In this document: positions 1-6,598 of the stretch, one piece after another | How positions within the stretch are numbered: the stretch's first letter is position 1 | How the letters are laid out: each line of letters starts with the position of its first letter | Made by a program: the position numbers and the translations under genes | Source of the DNA: Cyanobium sp. M55B138 | GTDB lineage: Bacteria > Cyanobacteriota > Cyanobacteriia > PCC-6307 > Cyanobiaceae | Assembly: GCA_018400215.1 (NCBI GenBank) | Contig: JAGYNF010000057.1 | Location: 1-8,970, forward strand | Reading direction: 5' to 3' | DNA: 8,970 bases | Notes under the pieces: generated by a model | The model's input: only the letters and a program-made list of their open reading frames with translations | The model's database searches: none | Told to the model about the DNA's origin: nothing

Positions 1-1124
1 CTCACCTTGGGATCGACAATCTGCAACGTCGCCCCCTCCTCCAGCAGATCGCGGCAGATGCGGATCGCCGGCGATTCGCGCGTGTCGTTGGTGTCGGCCT
101 TGAAGGCAAAGCCGAGCACGCCAATCCGCTTGCCGCTCACCGTGCCGAACAGCTTGGTGATCACCAGCCGGGCAATGCGTTGCTGCTGCCAGTGGTTGAG
201 CGTCACCACCTGCTCCCAGTAGGCCGCCACCTCCTCCAGGCCGTAGTGGCGGCAGAGGTACACCAGATTCAAGATGTCTTTCTGGAAGCAGCTGCCGCCA
301 AAACCCGGGCCGGCCTGCAGAAACTTCGGCCCGATGCGGCTGTCGGCACCAATCGCCCGGGCCACCTCGCGCACATCGGCGCCTGTCGCCTCGCAGAAGG
401 CGGCGATGCCATTGATCGAACTGATGCGTTGGGCCAAAAACGCATTGGCGGTGAGCTTGCTGAGCTCACTGCTCCAGAGGTTGGTGGTGAGGATCCGCTC
501 GGCCGGCACCCATTGGCGGTAGATCGAGGCCAGGGCCTCAATTGCCGCGGGATCCTGGCCACCGATCAGCACCCGGTCGGGGGCCTCCAGATCAGCAACG
601 GCAGTGCCTTCGGCGAGGAATTCGGGGTTGGAGAGCACCGAGAAGCTCGTCTGCTCGCCACCGGCAGCACCGCCAGCGGATTCCAGGATCTGCTGGATCA
701 CCGCCGCGGTGCGCACCGGCAGGGTGCTCTTCTCCACCACGATCGTGTGCCCCCGCGCTGCTTTGGCCACCGTGCGGGCGGAGGCCTCCACCCACTTGAG
801 ATCGCTGGCCTGACCAGCCCCCAGGCCCTTGGTTTTGGTGGGGGTGTTCACCGAGATGAACACCACATCCGACGCCGCAATCGTCTGCTCCACAGCGGTG
901 GAAAAGTGGAGGTTGCGGCCCCGCGCCCGGCCCACCACCGCATCGAGGCCGGGCTCGTACACCGGCAGCTGGGCCAGGTCGGGGTCGTTCCAGGCGGCAA
1001 TGCGTTCGGCATTGAGATCCACCACCGTGACCTGCACCTCAGGGCAGCGATCGGCGATCACCGCCATCGTCGGCCCGCCCACGTAGCCGGCGCCGATACA
1101 ACAGATGTGCCGGATGCTGCCCAC
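1..1124 (-). CDS. ugd: UDP-glucose 6-dehydrogenase, 3' end missing (cut by window edge)
   Basis: This enzyme oxidises UDP-glucose to UDP-glucuronate with two NAD+ in the cytoplasm, supplying precursor for capsule, exopolysaccharide or lipopolysaccharide sugars. 374 codons are visible. The Rossmann motif GAGYVGG lies at residues 11-17, followed by VNTPTKT, the [10 protein letters not shown] segment, [16 protein letters not shown] in the central helix, and [10 protein letters not shown] with the catalytic cysteine at residue 279. The C-terminal NAD/UDP domain has begun ([15 protein letters not shown]) when the window ends. The wording and the [12 protein letters not shown] start resemble the animal/plant UGDH type (catalytic Cys276 in human) more than the short bacterial Ugd type, which is from memory of those families. 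The start is GTG at 1124; an in-frame TAA lies four codons upstream, so no earlier start is possible. No clear Shine-Dalgarno sequence is seen. It starts 28 bp after the preceding gene and probably shares its transcript. Confidence 0.93.
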   Translation of the reverse strand, partial: MGSIRHICCIGAGYVGGPTMAVIADRCPEVQVTVVDLNAERIAAWNDPDLAQLPVYEPGLDAVVGRARGRNLHFSTAVEQTIAASDVVFISVNTPTKTKGLGAGQASDLKWVEASARTVAKAARGHTIVVEKSTLPVRTAAVIQQILESAGGAAGGEQTSFSVLSNPEFLAEGTAVADLEAPDRVLIGGQDPAAIEALASIYRQWVPAERILTTNLWSSELSKLTANAFLAQRISSINGIAAFCEATGADVREVARAIGADSRIGPKFLQAGPGFGGSCFQKDILNLVYLCRHYGLEEVAAYWEQVVTLNHWQQQRIARLVITKLFGTVSGKRIGVLGFAFKADTNDTRESPAIRICRDLLEEGATLQIVDPKV

Positions 1125-1152
1125 GCCAGACCACGTTTACTTGGGGTGGACG

Positions 1153-1944
1153 CTACGACGAAGGACCGCCTGCTTCGGGGGGCCGAACGGTGCGCCCGTC
1201 CAGGTCATACACCGACCCGAGGGCCACAAAGGGTTGGTCGGCGACGGCAAATTCCAACAGATCCGGACGCCCCGAATGAATCCGCAAGGGCTGGCCGAAC
1301 CGAATAGTGACGGCCTGGCCAGCCTGCAGGGTGTTCACGTAGATCACCTCCCCCGCCAAGGTCTGCACCTCCAGCCAGGCTTCACCGCTGGCCCGCAGAC
1401 GCAACTCAGATTCGACAGCCGGTTGCGGTGCTGCCGGCAGCGGTTCGGCGGGGGGCTGGGCACCTGGGGCAACGGCTTGGGCGGCAACATCGGGCTGAGG
1501 AGCCGATACCGGCGCCGGCCGCCAGCGCAGACCGGCGGCGATGGCCAGGGCAAAGGCGGCCGTGCCAGCCATCAGGCCCAGGCGCCAGCCGGGCTGGCGA
1601 TTCAGCCAACGGCGCGCTGCAGCCAGGGCAGCTGGCGACAGCCGCGGGCGCGCAGGGGTGGGTGGGGGCTCGGGTGCAGCCGCCAGCAACGGCATCGCCG
1701 CGCCAGCCTCCAAACAGCGATTGATCTGCTCCTGCAGGGCCTGGCGCTCGTCCATGAGGCGACGGACGTCCTGGGCCACATCGCGCAGCTGATGGGTGAA
1801 TTTGGCCTCATAGATCTCCGGCAACTCGTCGATCAGGCCCTGGTATTCCTGCAACTCGGCCCGGAGCCGGGCGAGCTCGTGTTCTAGGGCTTCTACGGAA
1901 GCGGAAGGGTCATGATCGCCAGCCGCGAGATCAGCCACAATCAA
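1153..1944 (-). CDS. Unknown membrane protein: coiled coil, one membrane helix, RodZ-like C-terminal domain
   Basis: I do not recognise this 263-residue protein as a named gene. Residues 17-80 are charged and heptad-like (EALEHELARLRAEL, then RRLMDERQALQEQINRCLE), predicting a cytoplasmic coiled coil. Residues 85-101 are proline-rich. One hydrophobic helix spans about 120-139 and is preceded by Arg/Trp/Arg residues, which suggests N-in/C-out topology. An Ala/Pro linker follows. The C-terminal part, about 180-250, has the pattern SGEAWLEVQTLAGEVIY...LQAGQAVTIRFGQPLRIHSG, which resembles the beta-rich C-terminal domain of RodZ (DUF4115); the helix-turn-helix of RodZ is absent. The domain link is inference from pattern only. 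It starts 42 bp after pilQ and ends 28 bp before ugd, so a role in envelope or pilus assembly is plausible but unproven. The start is TTG at 1944 or GTG at 1938; an in-frame TGA just upstream limits the choice, and neither has a good ribosome binding site. Confidence 0.8.
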   Translation of the reverse strand: MIVADLAAGDHDPSASVEALEHELARLRAELQEYQGLIDELPEIYEAKFTHQLRDVAQDVRRLMDERQALQEQINRCLEAGAAMPLLAAAPEPPPTPARPRLSPAALAAARRWLNRQPGWRLGLMAGTAAFALAIAAGLRWRPAPVSAPQPDVAAQAVAPGAQPPAEPLPAAPQPAVESELRLRASGEAWLEVQTLAGEVIYVNTLQAGQAVTIRFGQPLRIHSGRPDLLEFAVADQPFVALGSVYDLDGRTVRPPEAGGPSS

Positions 1945-1976
1945 TAACCAGAAAAAATCTTCGGGTCAAATCAATA
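1939..1976. repeat. Pair of 8-bp direct repeats (AATCAATA) in the pilQ-to-unknown gene spacer
   Basis: AATCAATA occurs at 1939-1946 and again at 1969-1976, separated by 22 bp, in the AT-rich spacer. The left copy overlaps the start codon of the unknown gene. It may be a regulator site, the edge of a recombination event, or chance in AT-rich sequence. Confidence 0.3.
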
Positions 1977-3050
1977 CCCACAAAGCCTAGTTTAATGAAC
2001 CACCAGACATAGAGAAGCCCAAAAAGCCCCGACCCATATCAGTTCCAGGCTGATACCCATATCCGTAGACACCACCCTGCTGGTCATCAACAATTTTCGG
2101 GCTAACCATGATCACGAGCTCTCGTTTTAGACGCTGATTAGATGTAAACCGGAAGAACTGGCCAATCAAGGGGATATCGCCAAGAATCGGCCACTTTGAG
2201 ACCTCAGATCGCGTAAAATCAGAAATCACACCAGTAAGGATTAATGTCTGGCCATCACGGACCCGCAGGGCCCCCGTATCCAAGGAGCGAATGCTGAGAA
2301 TATTCAAGTCGGCACCACAGCCCACAGGCGCAGGCTCGCGCCCGGTCACAGCCGAGATACTAGGTGACAACGTAAATGTCACAAAACCATTATCATCAAT
2401 TTTTTCAACCCTTGCCCCCAACACCAATCCAGACGTAGAGAGCTCGGGCGTACAAGAAATAACTCCCTGGGTCTCACGAGTATTGTAGTTTGTGACCACA
2501 TTGGTTCCCACACGAACAACTCCCTCATTGGCCCGCCTTCTGCCAATGGCTGAATCAATCCCAATATCCCGAATACCTTGGGCAACATTTCGCTCAGCAG
2601 CCATTGTACCCGACTCGGAACCCTCACGCAGTAGCGAAGGATTTTCCTGAAGAATAAGAGTTGGGCTGGCTAAAAGCTTCGTATTTCTGGACACGATTTG
2701 AGCCCTGAGGAAGTCAAAGAATTGATCCTGTGGATAGGCCAGGCCTGGATTTGCAGCCTGCGGCGTAAAACCCGCAGCTGGACCGAGGATATCTGCTACA
2801 TCAGGCCGATAAACAGGGGGCAAACTGCGACCAAAAGCTCCGAGCAGGCTGCCACGATCATTAACAATAAATGTATCGCCCCAGCGGATTGCAAAACTAT
2901 TGGAAATATCGGTATCATTGCCAAGATCCACATCGAGAATCTTCAGAGAAAGAGCCACCTGGCGCTGGCGTAGATCGAGCTTTTTTAGATATTGTTCAGC
3001 AACGGAAACAACCGTGGGATCTCCCACCAGGGTGATCGTGCCCAGCCTTG
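1945..3050. other. Low-GC segment covering the 3' half of pilQ and the following spacer
   Basis: GC content counted on sample 60-base lines falls from 65-70% (lines starting 3061, 3361, 3721) to 42-50% (lines 2161, 2401, 2881, 2941), and returns to about 65% at line 1861. The third codon position shows it best: 18 of 22 codons end in G/C at pilQ residues 245-266, but only 6 of 22 at residues 445-466. The right border lies at about 3000-3060 and the left border at about 1945. The pilQ frame is intact across it. The simplest reading is a recombined tract from a lower-GC relative. Confidence 0.7.
1952..1985 (-). terminator. Weak candidate intrinsic terminator or attenuator after pilQ
   Basis: Read on the minus strand just after the pilQ stop codon, CTT-TG-TGGGT can pair with ACCCG-AAG. 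The stem has about eight pairs, including one G-T, with a two-base bulge and a nine-base loop, and is followed at once by ATTTTTTC (T run at 1952-1957). The shape fits a rho-independent terminator, but the stem is short and GC-poor. If it works it probably only reduces read-through, because the next gene begins 8 bp beyond the T run and no separate promoter is obvious. Confidence 0.3.
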
Positions 3051-4251
3051 TGTCTGTTGTGGCTCTCAACCCCAGCAATGGGCCAGTGGACGCGCCATAG
3101 GCCTCCACCGTGGTGATGGAGGTGGATTCGGTGGTCTGAGACGCAGCCCCGCCGGCCACCGTCTCGGCCAGGGCAGCTCCCTGGGTCACCGAGGTGGTGA
3201 TGGTGTTGGTTTTGGTGACCGAAGCACCAAGATTGGCCAAGTAGTCGGCGGCCGCATTCGGACCCACCTGGTTGAGCCGGTAAATCTTGGACACCTGGGG
3301 GCCGAACGACTTCGACAGCGCCGTAGGTCCGGCCAGGATCATGTTGCCTTCGCGCTTGCCCTGCAGACCAGCCGCCAGCAACGCGGTGTTGAAGGCGCGG
3401 CCGAAATTCTCACCCCGGAACGCCAGGGAAATGGTGCGCAAACCCTCCTCGGGCGTGGCCGTGCTGGTGGTGTCGTTCACATAGGCAAAGCCATAGCCGC
3501 CCAGCTGGGCTAGGGCCATCAGGGCATCTTTGGCCGGTGCATTTCTCATCGTCATCGTCACCGGCGGGCCGCTGAGATTCACATAGCCCGGGTTGCGCAG
3601 GGTCATCGTGCCCACGGCCATATCGCCCAGGGGTGGTGCGACCGCCCGGGGCTGCAGAGGCGGCGCGTAGGTGGGTAACGGCACGGCGCCGGGCTGGGCC
3701 ATGTTGAGGCGGTTGGTCTGCAGGCTGGCCTGGGGCACCGGCGAGGCGAAGGTGAGGATCAGATCGCGGCCATCGGCACTCACCACCGGCCGCCCCAGGT
3801 TGATGCCGGGGGCTGGCGTAACCGCCAGCGAAAAGGACTGACCACCCCCATCAAAACTGATCGACTGCAGCCCCACCTCGGGCAGCGACAGCCGCTGCGG
3901 ACCCACCCGCAGGGCCGCCGGCGTGGCCATGAACAGTTGCCCCTGCCAGCCGGAACCACTACCCCCCTGCTGCAGCTGGGGGCCCGGACCGGTGCCCTCG
4001 ATGATCATCTCGATGGCATCCGGCAAGCGCCGCACCTTCAGCTGCAGGCTGGTGCTGGGATCCACGCGCTGCGACTGGGGCACCTGGGCCAGCAGGGCGG
4101 CATCCCGACCCTGGGATTCAGCCGCCACCGGACCGACATAGGTCGAGGCCAGCAGACCGGCCGACAGGGAAGCCGCCGTGAGACGTTTGCGCAATTGCCT
4201 GGTCAACGGCGTCATGCTACGCGCTGAAATCGTACCGATGCCAAACAGCAT
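1987..4251 (-). CDS. pilQ: Type IV pilus outer-membrane secretin PilQ
   Basis: PilQ forms the outer-membrane ring through which the type IV pilus passes. The product has 754 residues. A signal peptide is visible (RQLRKRL at 18-24, hydrophobic 25-42, cleavage likely after PVAA at 44). Residues 65-170 fit an AMIN-like beta domain, 228-310 an STN/secretin N-terminal domain, and 322-425 an N1-type domain (YRLNQVG...TLVGDP) interrupted by a Ser/Thr/Ala-rich stretch at about 343-392. The secretin barrel follows at about 430-722, with the signature WPILGDIPLIGQFFR at 687-701 and the closing ELVIMVSPKIV. A Gly-rich tail ends the protein. Two cysteines, C600 and C645, could form a disulphide. It starts 25 bp after pilO. 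ATG at 4251 is used; an in-frame TGA immediately precedes it. Met13 (4215) would give a more typical signal peptide and is a real alternative; neither has a good ribosome binding site. Residues from about 400 to the end are encoded by unusually low-GC DNA. Confidence 0.95.
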   Translation of the reverse strand: MLFGIGTISARSMTPLTRQLRKRLTAASLSAGLLASTYVGPVAAESQGRDAALLAQVPQSQRVDPSTSLQLKVRRLPDAIEMIIEGTGPGPQLQQGGSGSGWQGQLFMATPAALRVGPQRLSLPEVGLQSISFDGGGQSFSLAVTPAPGINLGRPVVSADGRDLILTFASPVPQASLQTNRLNMAQPGAVPLPTYAPPLQPRAVAPPLGDMAVGTMTLRNPGYVNLSGPPVTMTMRNAPAKDALMALAQLGGYGFAYVNDTTSTATPEEGLRTISLAFRGENFGRAFNTALLAAGLQGKREGNMILAGPTALSKSFGPQVSKIYRLNQVGPNAAADYLANLGASVTKTNTITTSVTQGAALAETVAGGAASQTTESTSITTVEAYGASTGPLLGLRATTDTRLGTITLVGDPTVVSVAEQYLKKLDLRQRQVALSLKILDVDLGNDTDISNSFAIRWGDTFIVNDRGSLLGAFGRSLPPVYRPDVADILGPAAGFTPQAANPGLAYPQDQFFDFLRAQIVSRNTKLLASPTLILQENPSLLREGSESGTMAAERNVAQGIRDIGIDSAIGRRRANEGVVRVGTNVVTNYNTRETQGVISCTPELSTSGLVLGARVEKIDDNGFVTFTLSPSISAVTGREPAPVGCGADLNILSIRSLDTGALRVRDGQTLILTGVISDFTRSEVSKWPILGDIPLIGQFFRFTSNQRLKRELVIMVSPKIVDDQQGGVYGYGYQPGTDMGRGFLGFSMSGGSLN

Positions 4252-4276
4252 TCACCAGCCATGGTGGCCGATTTGT

Positions 4277-4996
4277 TTAGCTTGACGCCCCTGAGTCGGC
4301 GGGGGCAGCGGCTGGCTTCTCCTCGGTTGGTGGCGCCGCTGGTTTCAGTCCACCTTCGGGAATCTGGTAGTAGGTGAGTGCCAGCTTCAACTCAGGAATC
4401 ATCAGCTTCTGCGGCGGAGCGGCTGATGAGTCCGTAGCAGGCTGGGGAAGCTCAACCAATTCCAGCGAAAAGTTGCTAGCCACAACCAGCAAATTCAACT
4501 TTTCTACTGAGCGCATAAAGCTCAGCACGCTGGGGTAGTTGCCGCGGGCGGTGAGCAGCACCCGCTGGGCCGTCAATCCCGCTGCCTGCAACGGCTCCTT
4601 CGGGGGCGGCGGGGCCGCCGGGGTGATCGTGACTGGTTCAAACATCTCCAGGAACACGCCGGTGCGACTGGCTTCCTGGTCGAGCTGGGCCAGGAAGGTG
4701 GCAAATTCGCCACTGCCCTCAATCAGCTGCAACACCCGCCGTTGCCTGCGCTCGGCCTGCTCCTGATCGGCGCTGCTCTTGGCCAGCTGGGCCCGCAGCA
4801 GCGGGATCTGCTGCTGCAACGCCTCTAGCTGCTGCAGCTTGGCGCTGTTGGCCTGCAGCCCCAGCCCCTTGGGCACGGTGAACATGGCCGTGAGTGCCAC
4901 CGCCAGCAAACCGCCGACTGCGATGGGCAAACCCAGGAGCAAACGCTGTTGCAACAGCTGCTGCTGGCGATTGGCGGCCTCCTGCAGATTGCTCAT
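4277..4996 (-). CDS. pilO: Type IV pilus inner-membrane alignment protein PilO
   Basis: PilO pairs with PilN in the inner membrane and links the cytoplasmic motor to the secretin. The 239-residue product has a short cytoplasmic N-terminus, one membrane helix at about 19-40, a periplasmic coiled coil at about 50-95 (LQQLEALQQQIPLLRAQL), and a ferredoxin-like fold from about 97 to 212, including the family-typical GNYPSVLSFMRSVEKLNLLV. The tail (218-239) is rich in Pro, Ala and Glu. ATG at 4996 overlaps the pilN stop codon by 4 bp (ATGA), and a strong ribosome site, GGGAGGGG at 5005-5012, lies 8 bases upstream within pilN, indicating translational coupling. No pilP follows; pilQ is next, which fits the cyanobacterial arrangement as I know it. 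Confidence 0.92.
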   Translation of the reverse strand: MSNLQEAANRQQQLLQQRLLLGLPIAVGGLLAVALTAMFTVPKGLGLQANSAKLQQLEALQQQIPLLRAQLAKSSADQEQAERRQRRVLQLIEGSGEFATFLAQLDQEASRTGVFLEMFEPVTITPAAPPPPKEPLQAAGLTAQRVLLTARGNYPSVLSFMRSVEKLNLLVVASNFSLELVELPQPATDSSAAPPQKLMIPELKLALTYYQIPEGGLKPAAPPTEEKPAAAPADSGASS

Positions 4997-5682
4997 GGCA
5001 GCAACCCCTCCCGCTGCAGCAGCACCAGGCGCTGGGCCAGGCCATCGGCCCCGAGTTGCGCAAGGATCTGTTCTTCACCTGCCGGGTCGATGGCGGGCCG
5101 GAAGCGCAGGTTGAGCTCAAAGCTCACATCCCTGCTGGGGGCCGCCTCGCTGCGGGATGCCCTGCGCAAAGTCACCCCATTGGGATCGATCAAGGGGGAG
5201 CGTTTCAGCTCCAACTGCAGGGCGTTGATCAGGCCAAACGGCTGGCGATGGCGGGCGATGCCCTTGAGCAGCAACGTCTTGCCGTCGTCCTGTTCCTTGG
5301 CCTCGGTGAGCTGAATGCCCTGGGGCACCCGCAGCTGCAGATCGCGCAGCAGGGCCGAGCCAGAGCGCACGCCCAGCAACCCATCCACCAGGGCCTTGGT
5401 CACGCTCTCCAAACGCTTGAGCTTGGCCTGATCAGCCCGCAGGCGGGTTTCGTACTGTTCCGCCTCCGCCGCCAGCGTGGCAAAGCGGTCGAGCTGGCCT
5501 GCCACCATCCCCGCCCGCAGCGCCACCAGGGCCGCCACCCCAAGGGCCACAGCCACCATGGCGCCACCGATCACCCCGCCCTTCAGCAGATTTCGGCGGC
5601 TCTGGCGAGAGGCCTCCACCGGATCGGGCAGGCCGAGCTCCTGCCGCTTTTCCCGCAGCAGGTCAAACGGTGTCGACGTCAT
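4993..5682 (-). CDS. pilN: Type IV pilus inner-membrane alignment protein PilN
   Basis: PilN binds PilM on the cytoplasmic side and PilO in the periplasm. The 229-residue product begins with FDLLREKRQELGLP (6-19), which sits where other PilN proteins carry the PilM-binding INLLP-type motif and appears to be a divergent form of it. A cluster of basic residues precedes one membrane helix at about 35-58. A coiled coil covers about 63-97, and the PilN domain covers about 115-197 (VPQGIQLTEAKEQDDGKTLLLKGIA..., then LINALQLELKRSPLI). The C-terminal 30 residues are an extra amphipathic tail. ATG at 5682 overlaps the pilM stop codon by 4 bp, with GGAG at 5691-5694 as ribosome site. Confidence 0.92.
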   Translation of the reverse strand: MTSTPFDLLREKRQELGLPDPVEASRQSRRNLLKGGVIGGAMVAVALGVAALVALRAGMVAGQLDRFATLAAEAEQYETRLRADQAKLKRLESVTKALVDGLLGVRSGSALLRDLQLRVPQGIQLTEAKEQDDGKTLLLKGIARHRQPFGLINALQLELKRSPLIDPNGVTLRRASRSEAAPSRDVSFELNLRFRPAIDPAGEEQILAQLGADGLAQRLVLLQREGLLP

Positions 5683-6560
5683 CGCGCCAACTCCAGAAGT
5701 CCGAGGCCCGCCAGGTGGAGTGAGCCGTACTCGTCCCGATCCACCAGGCCCAGCTCCAGCCCGAGCTGGGCGCGGATGGCCGCAGCCGCCTCCAATGGCT
5801 GGGCCAGCAGCAACCGAATCGCACCGCCACCCAACTGGCTGCGGCAGTACCCCAAGGCCTGGGCGAGGGCCGGAACCAGCGACTCCTGATCAGCGGGCAG
5901 GGTGCGTTGAAATTCCGGCACCCCATCGCGCCACACCAGCAGGTGGTTGACGGTGCTGCAGCCCTGGAGCAGGGCCAGCAACGCCCCCGGCGGGCTGCTG
6001 GCCAGCTCCTGCTGGAGGGCGCTGTGCAGGCAGGCCTGGGCGGGAATCAGGTGCCGCAGGCTGCCACCGGCAATGGCAAATACCTCAATCCAGCTGTTCA
6101 GCGCATCGTGGGAGATGCCCACCACCAACGAGCGACCAGGCGCAGCCGCCAGGGGCTGCACATCAAGGACCGCCTCATCCAGGCTGAAGGGCCAACCCAG
6201 ATTCACCCGGCGCTCGCGCAACGCCTTCGCCGGATCCTCAAGCGTGCTGCCCTCCGGCCAATCCAGCACCCGCCAGTGCCCCAGCTGCCGCGGCAGCGCC
6301 ACCACCAGCCCCGCATCGGGGCTGCTGTGCTCGAGCAGCAGGTCGCCGATGAAATCGCCCAGGGCATCGAGGGCCACCGGCAGGCCCGACTGACAGGTGC
6401 CGGCGGGCACCGGTGCCGACCATATAGGCCCCCGGGGCTTCCCCCCCTTGAAGGCCTGGCCGACCAACAACTGGGGGTCGCTCAGGTCAAGCAACACCAC
6501 CTGGGGGAACAACACAGCACGTAGAGGACGCCACTGCGCCTGGATCCCCGCCAGCACCAA
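5679..6560 (-). CDS. pilM: Divergent PilM, cytoplasmic actin-like pilus assembly protein
   Basis: PilM is the cytoplasmic actin/FtsA-like partner of PilN. The 293-residue product is identified mainly by its place directly before pilN with a 4-bp overlap, and by family-like patterns: VVLLDLSDPQLLVG (21-34) in the position of the first phosphate loop, VNHLLVWRDGVPEFQR (204-219) matching the canonical NIxILxDGxPxFTR stretch, and LHLAGLGLLEL at the C-terminus. Key residues of the fold are missing: the DIG of the second phosphate loop is not present (Q199 stands where the Asp should be), and the first loop lacks the GxSSxK pattern, so ATP binding is doubtful. The start is taken as TTG at 6560 because GGGAGG (6568-6573) lies 7 bases upstream. 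GTG at 6557 and an upstream TTG at 6581 are alternatives; an in-frame TAA at 6588-6590 sets the limit. The gap to pyrD is under 40 bp. Confidence 0.82.
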   Translation of the reverse strand: MVLAGIQAQWRPLRAVLFPQVVLLDLSDPQLLVGQAFKGGKPRGPIWSAPVPAGTCQSGLPVALDALGDFIGDLLLEHSSPDAGLVVALPRQLGHWRVLDWPEGSTLEDPAKALRERRVNLGWPFSLDEAVLDVQPLAAAPGRSLVVGISHDALNSWIEVFAIAGGSLRHLIPAQACLHSALQQELASSPPGALLALLQGCSTVNHLLVWRDGVPEFQRTLPADQESLVPALAQALGYCRSQLGGGAIRLLLAQPLEAAAAIRAQLGLELGLVDRDEYGSLHLAGLGLLELAR

Positions 6561-6567
6561 TGGTTGG

Positions 6568-6573
6568 CCTCCC
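6568..6573 (-). promoter_or_regulatory. Ribosome binding site deciding the pilM start
   Basis: GGGAGG on the minus strand is followed by 7 bases (CCAACCA) and then TTG at 6560, with GTG directly after at 6557. It lies downstream of the longest possible start at 6581, so it argues against that start. Confidence 0.6.
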
Positions 6574-6598
6574 GCAACCAATTGAAATTACCGAACTT

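Noticed and set aside
180..1307. Long plus-strand open frame of 375 codons opposite ugd
   Set aside because: It is antisense to a clearly conserved UDP-glucose dehydrogenase, is rich in His, Gly and Arg without any recognisable domain, and is the usual result of high GC on the opposite strand.
2698..2973. Plus-strand frame of 91 codons in the low-GC part of pilQ, as a possible inserted gene
   Set aside because: The secretin reading frame continues unbroken through this stretch with family-typical sequence, so nothing is inserted there.
1945..3050. Low-GC tract as a mobile element or insertion sequence
   Set aside because: No terminal inverted repeats, target duplication or transposase frame is visible, and the tract encodes pilQ in frame.
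4894..5889. Plus-strand frame of 331 codons opposite pilN and pilO
   Set aside because: It is antisense to two conserved pil genes joined by 4-bp overlaps, with no domain pattern.
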